Shown here: piece after piece, positions 12,400-22,641 of the stretch
Layout of the letters: the number at the start of each line of letters is the position of its first letter
Numbering within the stretch: position 1 is the stretch's first letter
From: Epiperipatus broadwayi
Taxonomy: Eukaryota > Onychophora > Udeonychophora > Euonychophora > Peripatidae
Reading direction: 5' to 3'
Length of the DNA: 64,000 bases
Assembly (NCBI GenBank): GCA_028023455.1
Contig: JAQFVV010006648.1
Location: forward strand, 1-64,000
The notes under the pieces: model-generated
What the model was told of the DNA's origin: nothing
What the model saw: only the letters and a program-made list of their open reading frames with translations
Database searches by the model: none
Translations under genes and position numbers: made by a program

Positions 12400-13340
12400 A
12401 CAATACCAAGCTAGTTAAAATGATATTTTACTGCCATTTAATTTTTTCGTCTCTGTCTTTGACCAATCATGATCAAGTTACAACATTTATGCTGTACCAT
12501 TTTCAAGTGAGTCATTTTTCCAGCCAACGGCAGAGACTCTAAGCTTATTAAAAGCTATTTCCCAGCTACTGGAACCCGAGCCAATTATCATTAAGACGAT
12601 TCTAGACAGAAAGTGGGTGGGGGATTAGGATTTCAGAACATAATTATAATTATAGCCCTAATTATACGCCTAATTAATCTGTTCAACAAGCCTTAGTTCA
12701 TTATTTTAATACTCCATGAGTTAATTAATTTGGGAAGTTTTTATTCATGATCTTAATAGGAAAGAGAAGTGATCACAAATAAGTTTATGTGCTTTTGCTA
12801 TTTACTTTGTTTTTTTCTTTTAAATATACAATATTCAATAACGTTATAATGTTGAAACTATTATGTGCCCAAATAATCCCTTCTAAGTTTAAAATGGAAT
12901 AATTTCAGTTTATACTGCAAAATAGTACTTACGGAGGTTGATGGCTTGGGCTAAAAAAACATAAATAAGCTTTTAATTACACTCATTTTAAAAGTAATGC
13001 TTTGATTTAAATTATGGAAAAGCTAATTAGAAGATGACTTTGTTTTAGTATAAACTGCTATTATTTTTTCTTTGTTATCTTAAAAGGTTTATATAATAAA
13101 TATGTCCTTTTAAAAAAAAGAACAATATAAGCATTAAAAAGCCAATCAAGCGAGGGATGCAATCTGGCTAGTCTTTGACGAGATTGATAAATCTTATCAA
13201 GGAATATTGCAAAGATTTCAGCCCAGAAAAAAATAAAACAATAATCAACATAATAGGGGAGGGGGGAATTAAATCTTAATTGCTAAAGTTAATAATGTCT
13301 CTACTGCAAAGAATGATCTTTATTGTCTTTAAAAAGAGAT
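12400..13340. promoter_or_regulatory. Putative cis-regulatory block (homeodomain/GATA-type sites)
   Basis: This kilobase differs in texture from its surroundings: higher sequence complexity, no recognisable repeats, and dense short sites. These include TAATTATAATTATAGCCC and CCTAATTATACGCCTAATTA (12638-12680, TAAT cores), TTAATTAATTTGG (12721-12733), and a near-palindromic pair of GATA-type sites, TTGATAAATCTTATCAA (about 13184-13200). The proposed microexon lies inside. No conservation data are available to me, so function is inference from motif density and texture. Confidence 0.3.
12933..12950 (-). CDS. Candidate 18-nt microexon of an unidentified host gene
   Basis: Read on the minus strand, a pyrimidine tract and acceptor (ATGTTTTTTTAG) are followed by 18 nt (CCCAAGCCATCAACCTCC) and then a near-consensus donor (GTAAGTAC). 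Both splice signals are strong and the 18-nt length preserves frame. In phase 0 it would encode PKPSTS, a Ser/Pro-type hexapeptide that could be inserted in a linker; the phase is unknown because no neighbouring exon is identified. No alternative AG lies close upstream except the one in AAAAGCTT. Seen: the signals and length. Inferred: that they are used. Transcript data or conservation would decide. Confidence 0.4.
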
Positions 13341-13344
13341 TACC

Positions 13345-13358
13345 GGGGGGGGGGGGGG
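13345..13358. repeat. Poly(G)14 tract
   Basis: Fourteen consecutive G on the plus strand, conspicuous in such AT-rich DNA and following another G-rich run (GGGGAGGGGGG, about 13256-13266). Such runs can form quadruplexes and are error-prone in sequencing. Confidence 0.85.
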
Positions 13359-13359
13359 A

Positions 13360-16300
13360 TTAAAAAAAAATAACGTCGTTGAAAAAATATTTCAATTTAC
13401 AAACAGCAATTTTGTATTTATAATTGAATAATTATGTTCTGATCACTTTGTTATTAAGCTTCAATTAAGAAAAATGAATTCTGGTCTTATAATTTTAAAA
13501 TTCAGAATTTTAATTATTATTTTTTTAAATTGCTTATACATTTTTTCATTAATGTAAATGGTAAAGTTTTTCATCTATTAATCTAAGTATTAAAGTTTTA
13601 TGTACACATGTTAGTGAAGCATATAGAATTATATTTTGAGTGTTGCCAAATACTTCTTTTGAATAAAATAAATTTATACTAATTTCAATTCATTTTGTGT
13701 AAAAGAATACTTGAGCAATTGATAAAAATGTTCAGATGAATTCTATTTATTTAATAGTAAGTAACTATTTTTTTATGTTTTGATTGGATAGTTTAATCCA
13801 CAACAAAAATAGGACATCTTTGCAATTAAATATATTTTATTATCTTGTCTTCATTGTAGCCTATTATATAATACATTGAAGAATCTCAGCAATAATTAGT
13901 TTATATAAAATTCTATCTCTCTTCACATGATTATTCAGTTTCAAGGGTTAATGCTGACTAAGCAGTTTTCCAAATTTGAAATATATTTTCGAACAAACAA
14001 TTAGGATTACTCATATATATATATGATAAACAAAAATGCAAGTTAAAAAACTTGCTAACGCTTGTATTTATGTCCACAGATGGCGTTCTACCAAAAACAC
14101 CGATCAAGCGTATGTCTAAACAATAATATATACATGCATTTACATAAGGAATTACTTTAAAATAAAGGTATGGAGGGCAATTCCTAGATACAGCAAAGTA
14201 GAAAATATTAATTTTATTTAAACATCTTTGCTAATATTCTAAATCAATAATACATAATAAAATTTAATGTCAAAAATGTATTAAATAAATATATACTATA
14301 TTATAATTTTTATAATGCAGGTAATGAAGCAAATGCATTATATATATATATTGGCAGCAAAGATTAACTTATGAAATTGCATCAGTACTGCAGATTTGAT
14401 CAGTTTCATTAGTTAATGTCACTCTGTGAATTGCTCTATGCTGAAATATATTTACAATCAGATAATTTCAATTGGAAGTACTTACATTGAAAAATCCAAT
14501 TATTTAAATAATAGTGCACATTTATTTTGATATAGCAAATCACTTTTTCATATATGCATTTTCATAGCAAATCACTTTATTATAATGACTTCCCAATTTG
14601 TATATGTAGTAATGAAGAAAATATTAATTTCATTTAAAAATCCTCAATGATATTTTAAAATATATAATAAACTAGGGGCCCATAAGCAGTATTTTTATTT
14701 CTTGTAGTTTTACAAATAGCTAAGTTCCTTTAGTCAGCTTTAATTTTTTTAATTTATTTAACATTTATTTATGAGAAAAAAAAAAAATTTTAATGTAGTT
14801 TAAAATTATAAAAAATTAACAATGTGGAATTAATACAAAAAAATTTCTCATAACATTAGTGTTAAATTGTTGAAACTCACCGAAATTGTTTTTTCTGTAT
14901 TTTTTTTTCTTTAAGAGCCCTTTGTAATATTTTTAAGTATTGTAATTTTTTTTATTCAGATTTAAAAAATTTAATATTTATGAGAGAAATCAATTATTTA
15001 AATCATTTAAATAAAAGCATTTTTGGAACTTAAACTGAGACATGACCTTGGCATTTATATTTCAGTTTTTTTTATTATTATTAATTAAAATTTTAACTGA
15101 TATGAAACTTTTTTTCAGATTCAAATTATTTTCATAGTTTGCATCTTGCAAATTAGGAATGGTAACAAGTCATAAAAGTTAATGCATGCTACTTCTTACA
15201 TTTCTTCACTTTTAATCATCTTCAAATTTATTTCAGAGAACATGCCTAGATTTGATATTTCAGAACATTTACCTAGATTTTGAAGTTGATGAAACATTAG
15301 TAAAATAGAATAAAGATTCCATATGCTAGAGAGAGTAAAGGATTTTATAATTTATAAGTTAGCTCGTTTAGTTGCCATGATTTTGTGTTCAAATCTGGAT
15401 TATGTGAAACTTAAATTTTTTTTTTAGATTTTAGATAGCTGGCCTATAATTAACCCAACTAGTTATGTAATTATTGATTGATAAATTAGTAACTATTCTT
15501 AGCTAAGGGGTAAAAATGAGAATGAAAAAACGTAAAACTCTTAATAATAATAACTGGTAATCCTGGTAATGCCTTTCTCTTCGCTATTTTACCTTATTAT
15601 ATTAACTTATTTTTATTTAAAGTGGAAACATTACATTTATGACATAATATTTATTTTAATAATTCATGATGGTATTTAAATAGAATTAATATGTATGTAT
15701 GAATTATATTTTATTAATTTATAAGAATAATATGCTATGTAAAGATATGTGTACATTATTCGTTTATAAATAAATGAATATATATATATTGTAACCCCTA
15801 CTCCCTACAATAGATTACAACTAAAACATGTGTAACCCCCATATACCCTAAGTTTAAGTCACATTAGCATGAGAACAGGGCACATAAGATAGTATTAAGA
15901 AATTGAAACAGAGTAAACATAAATATAAGAACAGAGCAGGATGGTTATGATGAGCATGAATAGAAGAATTTACAGTGCACTAAAGATATTCTAGTACATT
16001 AACCCTAAATCCCTTACATTCTAACATTATGTACAGTATATGGGTTGAGCTAACTTTTAATACATGATAGATAATAATATTAAGTGATATGCTTAACTGT
16101 CAATTAGATGAGATGTAGGAGATTAAAAGAGGAATGAAGAGCAAATAATGATTAACTAATGTAAATGAATAATGAATAAACCTAAGAATGAGAAGAGGAT
16201 AAAGGAAATGTGTTAAGGTAATGGGTAGTTACTTTGGCTATGAAATGGGATCGATGAAGGATGAATAAATTGTGCTGGTGTAATAAAATAAGATGATGAC

Positions 16301-17440
16301 AGAACTAAAATAAAATAAAATATGAGTGAATTGTTGTAACAATGTTTATGATGATGAATGGTATCCTGAAATACCAATATGATATTGCTAAAACAAAAGC
16401 AAGGAGTTCTAAGTTTAAGTAATCAAAGAAAAGGATTTAAATCTTTGGGATTTTTTAATTGATAAAACAATAAGAATGAAGATAAGAGACTAACGCAATG
16501 TATACCAGATAACTTAAGAAACAAAGTCAAAGCTTAAATTTATTAATTACTGATTTCTCACAGTTTATACAATTTGGATATTTCAATAGTTTTATAAGGT
16601 ATATCTGGATCAGCCAGAGGGATTTTATGACTATCCAAATATAGGAAATTAAAATAAATTATATTACATAATGGAATTACTAAAGGATATCTAAATCCTT
16701 TCATTAATAATACTAATGACAAAATCTAAACTTTATTTTAACTCAATAAATCAGTGATAATAATGTAAAAACAACAATCATGTTAACCACTAGATAGATA
16801 CTCTTAAAATATTTTAATCACAATTATAATATTGATAATAGGATAATAAGAACGACATCTAATAATTTAAATTTGACCTCTTTGATCAGTATAACTAAGT
16901 TTGTGACTGATTATATCTTACAATGTATTAAGATGTTATTATTTAAAATCAAATATTTAGTTTTTATATTTTCAATAGCATCTTTGCGTAATATCAACAA
17001 TATTTTCATAAATCAATAGTGTCATTTTATATGCTCTAATTATGAGTTTAGTAAAATTTATTGATGATATATTAAACATATAATAAAATTAATTATATTG
17101 AGTAATAGTGATGATTGTGATAGCAATGGCAATAGTAATAATATGGATAGTGTTTAGCAATAAGGTTACTGACAACTTGATAAATTTAAAAAAAAAATAT
17201 TTACAATATTTACACATTCATAAATCAAAAAATTTATATATCCTTCCTCAAACGTATCAAAAAGGAAATTTAAAAAAAAAAACTTTATTAACATGACTGA
17301 TGCTAATATGAATATTTCCTTAAATCAAAATCAAATTATGATATAGTATTATTATTTACATTTTCTAGCTGCTGACATATTTAATAAATTTTATTTAGCA
17401 CATATAGGTTTCACATGATCAATTTCCTATACTAGCACAT
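13360..17440. other. AT-rich DNA without recognisable gene
   Basis: No coding motif, no tRNA and no splice-flanked exon recognised. From 15786 the texture changes to purine-rich, open sequence beginning TGTAACCCCTACTCCCTACA, which looks like an LTR start, but I found no matching second LTR or primer-binding site. Confidence 0.4.
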
Positions 17441-17444
17441 TAAT

Positions 17445-17571
17445 TGTTGATAAACAGAGCAAAACTCTCCATACAGTATTGCCACCTGTGCAAGCCTTCT
17501 GGCATCCATTGATTACTCTGTTTAGCACAGGTGGCAATACTGTATGGAGAGTTTTGCTCTGTTTATCAACA
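17445..17571. repeat. Hairpin: two perfect 47-bp inverted arms, 33-nt loop
   Basis: Arm 1 (17445-17491, TGTTGATAAACAGAGC... to ...CACCTGTGC) and arm 2 (17525-17571) are exact reverse complements over all 47 bases; the loop is 17492-17524. The 11-mer CATATAGGTTT occurs just before (17401-17411) and again at the right edge (17570-17580). The sequence belongs to a dispersed family: related copies without the hairpin occur at 56535 and 56989. A perfect arm match means recent formation or gene-conversion-like upkeep. Transcription would give a long dsRNA stem suited to small-RNA processing, but no promoter is visible. Confidence 0.9.
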
Positions 17572-17599
17572 TATAGGTTTATTAAATTTCTTTATCCAA

Positions 17600-18700
17600 A
17601 ATTAAAATACAGGTAAGGTAATCACAATGTTACTATTAAATTAAATGGTATATAGGCAATACTTAATACTAGATAATTTAAGATAATGAATATTCTCTAA
17701 AGCATTAATAATTATGTTCATTTTATCATATTAAGAAGGTTATATAACTTACTATTTTTATTTATCCAAGATGTTGGATTGGTAATATTATTCTAATCTG
17801 TTTTAAAATAAATCATTATCATTATAGCTCTACATTTAATTCCCTAATATCATATCATAAAAATTTCTTATAATACTATTGAAAGTTTTGGTATATTAAT
17901 TTTTAACTATAAATAGCAAATAACAAATGTAGCACTTGTTTTTCAGATCACTTTGAGTAGATAATAAACTAGTACAATAATCTAGTACTATAAACTAATA
18001 TTTAATGGACATTACTATTGGGTATCATTGTTTACCTAATGCTGACACAGTTCATATATTCATTCATACTTTCTCAAGGATGATTTTACTGTCACTAAAT
18101 ATTAAACTATCAAGAATTAATGAGTGAAATTTAATGCATTGTGCAATATGTCCACGAGTGTAACATAGCTGAGCCAAGACAAATAAGTAACCTAAAACAT
18201 GGTTATTCCATGACCATAAATGGTCTGCTATTCTTGTGGCAATATCTGAAACACTTATAGGGATCTGAGGAGAAAGGGGTGGTTAATCCCTTAGTTAAGA
18301 AAATGCACAAAAATTCTTCACAACATTACAGGCCTTGATTAGCTCAAAAGTCCATAGGTATCATATGGAATTTACCTATGATGATGACATTTCACACAAG
18401 GTAATGAAAGAAGTATGCCTCACATGAGATGGCATGGATATAAAAACAACAATGCATGGCAACAATCAAATCTCATAATAAATAACATCTACCTTATAGG
18501 CATGAACACCAAACAAATGGAATTACTCAAAATCAATTTACAATGGGTAACAATTTATCAGCGGTAAATAAATTGCATAATATAATATAGAAGTCAATAT
18601 TAAATATATCCAGATTGATCTAAACTTGAATTTGATCTTTGGTGATTGTTTAGTAATTGTAGTTTTACCCAGAAGAAACCAATATATATATATATATATA
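17600..18700. other. No gene recognised; ends in an (AT)n tract
   Basis: Unassigned AT-rich DNA. The last ~20 bases (18681-18701) form an AT microsatellite directly abutting the palindromic retroelement. Confidence 0.5.
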
Positions 18701-18701
18701 T

Positions 18702-18734
18702 TGAAACGGAAATCTCCAATCCCTTTCCGTTTCA
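18702..18734. repeat. LTR-terminal mini-hairpin
   Basis: TGAAACGGAAA (18702-18712) pairs with TTTCCGTTTCA (18724-18734) around an 11-nt loop. The same structure closes the other end of the element at 31932-31964. The 33-bp unit itself starts TG and ends CA. Confidence 0.85.
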
Positions 18735-19566
18735 CCATCAACCTAATGACCTACTCGTCTGAACTAGTTTCGAACCTATGTCAAATGTAAAAATGTATAT
18801 ATATAAATCGAGCGGGAAAACTTTGCTATAATTGCCGCTTAAATGGCATTATCCATTTACATACGAAGACACGCTATAATTAGACAGGTTTGATAAAATT
18901 ATAGCGGAGAAATGCTCATAAATTATTATAAAATGTTTTATTAATTTTCGGTCAATTCTAAATTATATTTCGCTATTATATTCGTATGTGGATGGATAAT
19001 TTAAACCTTGGAATAACGGCAAAATGATTCATATATATTTAAGTTTAAATAAAAGTAATGTAAATGTTTTCTTTAATTTATTTAACGGTTTTCTGATTTA
19101 ATGTTTTACATATATAGTTGAAACAAGTATTTTCTTTAAATTTGCCTTTTTTTTAAATAAACAAATATGTTAAAAGTTATTTAGTTTTATAAAATAAGAA
19201 TTATCTGTTCGCAATTAAAAATGAGAATTTTTGTAAACAAGATATCAATTAGTGACACACCCGGGTAAAAAAGTAAAATCTGTTTTCTGATTGATTTTTG
19301 TTTGCAACAAAAGACTTTTTCATTAAATCAGAATACCGTTCCTTCTGCTAAGTAATAACACCTGAAAAGGAATTTAATTAATGAAAATGAATCAAATTAT
19401 ATAGTTTATATATTTTGATACATTTTTTTAAGGAAATTAAATATAACACCTCGGAGATTTTATCAGTTGTTGTAGAAATTGAATTATATTATTTTGCTTT
19501 AATTAAAAGTCAATTGGTCCCGAGGCTTACGAAATTCCAGAAAGGTGTTAAAGTTTAGTAGAAGGA

Positions 19567-19574
19567 TATAAATA
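19567..19574 (+). promoter_or_regulatory. TATA box of the left LTR
   Basis: GGATATAAATAGGCC gives a TATAAATA core about 865 bp into the LTR. Transcription would start near 19595-19605, placing gag downstream of a very long leader. The mirror copy in the right LTR is at 31092-31099 (-). Confidence 0.55.
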
Positions 19575-19752
19575 GGCCTTATTTTAAGCGGGAAGGGGAA
19601 TCCATCTTACTTTTGAAGAGAGTCAACAGGAGAAGTTTTATTATTGTTCAACCTTAACATGTCTGGCTAAAGTCAGGCAAAATTTTGCTGCTTTCCCGTG
19701 ATGGAACGCCTGGTTCAATCCATCAAATGCCAAAGGAACAACCAAGCTTACA

Positions 19753-19945
19753 CCAACTAAATTTGAAGATGCCATAAGCCGTAAAAATAATTTGCCCTCG
19801 TTCCGATTTCAATCCAGCTAAAGAAACACTATTTTAAAAAATCGTCTCCCAACTAAATTGAAGATGCCATAAGCCGCCAAAGAAGTCACCTTCGTTTCCA
19901 GCTCGAATCTCTCCTTAGCTACAGAACTATTTTAGTATTATTTAA
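19753..19945 (+). repeat. 97-bp tandem duplication within the LTR
   Basis: Two imperfect units begin CCAACTAAATTTGAAGATGCC (19753) and CCAACTAAATTGAAGATGCC (about 19849). Each continues through CATAAGCCG, a TTCGTTYC-type block, CCAGCT and a final ACTATTTTA. Both units are present in the right LTR as well. Confidence 0.75.
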
Positions 19946-20181
19946 AATCGCAGAGCTCTCTGTGAATTTCAAAAATAATCATGATTTCTTCAAAAACAGG
20001 TTAGCTAACCATATTATCGAAACTTCTTTCTAAATTGTTTTTCAACTAATCTTTAAATTCTATAATATGAAATACTTTTGTAAATTTCTGTGTTAATTAA
20101 TGTTTTGCTATATAATTTAATCACTGCAGTTATATTTTGCTTTTCTTTTGCTTATTTTTAATTATTATTAGTTGTGCCTAT

Positions 20182-20288
20182 GTTTCGAAACGGCGTGCAT
20201 TTAATTATAGAATATGTTTTTAAACATATAAATTTAAAATCTTCATATTATTATTCATATAGCGTCATTTCGTGCGCTGTTTCGAAAC
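20182..20288. repeat. Inverted repeat in the LTR transcribed region
   Basis: GTTTCGAAACGGCGTGCA (20182-20199) and CGTGCGCTGTTTCGAAAC (20271-20288) form an imperfect stem (first ten bases and a GCG identical) around an AT-rich loop that contains the smaller palindrome TTTAAACATATAAATTTAAA. All LTR copies that cover this region keep it. It could be a folded element in the retroelement RNA. Confidence 0.6.
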
Positions 20289-21494
20289 CCAAATTCATAT
20301 TTTGTCATTTAATAAATTAATTAATATAAATATAAAATGTGGCTTTTCAACCTTTAATTATTATATTACTAAAGATTAAACTAGCCTGGAGTGCAATCAT
20401 AAGTATATTTTTTTAGTAAAGTATTCGTAAGTCCCTTATTAAATATACTTTTCCTCCTTTTTAAAAGTTTAGTAGTTATAGATAACTAAAGAGATTGAAC
20501 GGGATAAAGTAAAGTTTGTATATATTCCCGTCAGTAGCATATACATATTTCTCATGCTACAGAAGAGTTGGCTCTTTTGATCAAGCTGATAAACTTGTGT
20601 TCATTTAATATGTGATATTTCATTTATAATATCCTTCGGCTTGGCGGATGTGGAACTTATTAATATTTTTTCGTTGTGCTGTTTTATATATAAGATGGAG
20701 CCACGGCGTTGCCAGCACATCTTCTCTTATAGGGTAGTGCAGTAGCGAAGTCTGAGCTACGGGCCAGATTAGCACGTAAGTCCCCCGCTTCTTATGAACC
20801 AAATAAAGGTTCCCTTTTGCAGCATGACGACCGGTTATTGGGTAAACCGTTGTTTGTCACAAAAACCCTAAAACTATTCTTCCATCCGCAGAGCCACTTT
20901 ATTATTATATTTTACTTGTGCCTAGCGTATTAGTAAAATCGTTATAGCCAACTCTTTCCTCCCTAATATGCAATCTTCGGCATTGAACCGAAGCATTCTT
21001 GAAAACCCGTTCGATCTAAAGCTATCTGGGACGCTTTAAAAGCCCATAGTTAAAATAAATTTATTATAATTAAGATGTATTAAGTTTCACTCCAGACTTG
21101 ATTTGATTTTACGTAAAAGAGCCACTCGAACTGATTATAAAAGGACATAACAAATAAGTTAATGTAGTGATTAGTTGTATAGCAGGATATTTGGCTCCAT
21201 TGAATCATAGCCACAAACCTATTTTGCCAACAACAATTGTCAATAAATATATTTTAATTCATCATATATCAGTTTCTGTCTCATTATTAAATCAATCCAA
21301 TTCACTAATTGCCCATAAGTATTCATTAGTAAAGCCCCTATTATTTAAATATGTTAGATAAAATATGTTAGATTTTATCTGTGGAATGTCTAGTATTTAC
21401 GTTGTTTATATATATGTTTAAGTCCATGAGTCTTATTGTTTTCTCCGATTTTCTAGTGGGCTGGATGAAGAATTAAATCTCGTGTGCTACCATT

Positions 21495-21666
21495 GTTATG
21501 TTATCCATTGGGTGTTAGATCTGGTGCTTGGAGAGTGGGTTCGAATCCAGGCTGGCCCCTGACCTAAATCTCGGGCTTGACTGGGTTTGAAGTACATTTT
21601 GTGAGTTCCAGCTCGTGTTAGATGGATAAGCATGTTTTGACTGGCACATAGGTTTTTTTTTTTTTT
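21495..21666 (+). repeat. tRNA-derived SINE-like insertion inside the LTR
   Basis: A tRNA-like head (TATCCATTGGGTGTTAGATC as degenerate box A; GGTTCGAATCC, 21538-21548, as a perfect box B) is followed by a unique body and a T-rich end (about 21652-21666) that could act as a pol III terminator. Copies sit at the same place in the right LTR (29014-29184, -) and the central partial LTR (25867-26038, -), so it predates the duplication. Confidence 0.65.
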
Positions 21667-21924
21667 CCGCATTTGGATGCCCAAATCGTGGGGCTTGTAA
21701 CTCATTTCCACCCCTGAAGAGATTATGGAGTATATATATAATTCTTTTGGTCAAAATTAATGATTTTGAGTCAAATTTTTTTTTGAATAATGTATATATG
21801 TAAGATTTTTTTTCCACGTTTGGATGACCAAGTGAGGCTTCGATGTAAACACCTACATACCTTGAGTCATGGACTGTGTATATAGCAAAAAATTTATTTT
21901 GTGTCTTTCCTGTTCACTAGTGAC

Positions 21925-21936
21925 TGGCGCCCGAGG
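21925..21936 (+). other. Putative primer-binding site, left half
   Basis: TGGCGCCCGAGG follows CACTAGTGAC at the end of the LTR. The first ten bases equal those used by tRNA-Lys-primed retroelements, but the following bases diverge, so the primer tRNA is not settled. The mirror copy is at 28737-28748 (-), and a related motif (TGGTGCCCTCGG) occurs in the neighbouring minus-strand element at about 33365-33376. Confidence 0.55.
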
Positions 21937-22641
21937 AAGAGTGATCAAGTTATAAGTCATCCTCTTATAAATTTGTCATTAGGGAGCAGAGAAAAGAAAT
22001 TTAGATTAAAAGAAAAGGGGGGTCTCGTTGTTTTATCAAAGTATTTTATGAATTGGAGTGGTTTAAAATGAGTAAGAAATATATATATAAAAGTAGCGTC
22101 AAATTAACCAAAAGTTAAAAGGTTTGAAATTGGTGCAGACGGGTCAAACGGAATTAGGTCATAAAACTATTTAAGTATGTATATATAAAAAAAAAAAAAC
22201 AGCTGGAAGAAGAGAGGGGGGGTGTTAAATTTTTATTAAGTCATCTTTAATATTAAAATATGTGTTATACTTTAGATATATAGACGAAAAAAAAAAAAAA
22301 GATTTTTTTTTAAATTTTTCGTATATTTTATTAAAGCTAAAAAAAAAAGAGAAGGGATTTTTTTAAATAAAAAAAGAATTTTGTATATTTTATAAAATAA
22401 AAAGTAGGGACACAAATTTTTTTTTTTAAATTCATTATATGTTGGACAGGCATCGAGATGGAGTAAGCTTATAGATATATTAGTGAGTTAGGCATAGAGT
22501 TGGGATGGAAGTGAACGAGTCGTTCTTGAAGGGGGAGAGCAGCAAACAGCCATATTAAAAGTATAGAAGTTTTAAAAATCAAAGATTTATTAGGTGCGAA
22601 AATAAATAAATAAATTTTGAAAGGATTATATAGTATACAGA
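21937..22641 (+). other. 5' leader between primer site and gag
   Basis: About 700 bases with long A and T runs (for example 22189-22199 and 22289-22310), a G-rich run AGAGGGGGGG (about 22214-22223), and no long reading frame. The right half carries the same leader inverted (28081-28736) with small indels. Confidence 0.6.

Larger units (their letters stand above)
18702..21920 (+). repeat. Left outer LTR (type A), complete
   Basis: About 3.2 kb, beginning TGAAACGGAAA. It contains an 11-bp terminal hairpin, a TATA box, a 97-bp tandem duplication, an internal inverted repeat and a tRNA-SINE-like insertion. It ends just before the primer-binding-like site; the exact 3' base is uncertain because no clean CA precedes that site (nearest CA is in TGTTCACTAGTGAC). 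Compared with the central partial copies it lacks a 69-bp segment: here TTTTGCCAACAACAATTG is continuous (about 21222-21239). Confidence 0.8.
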
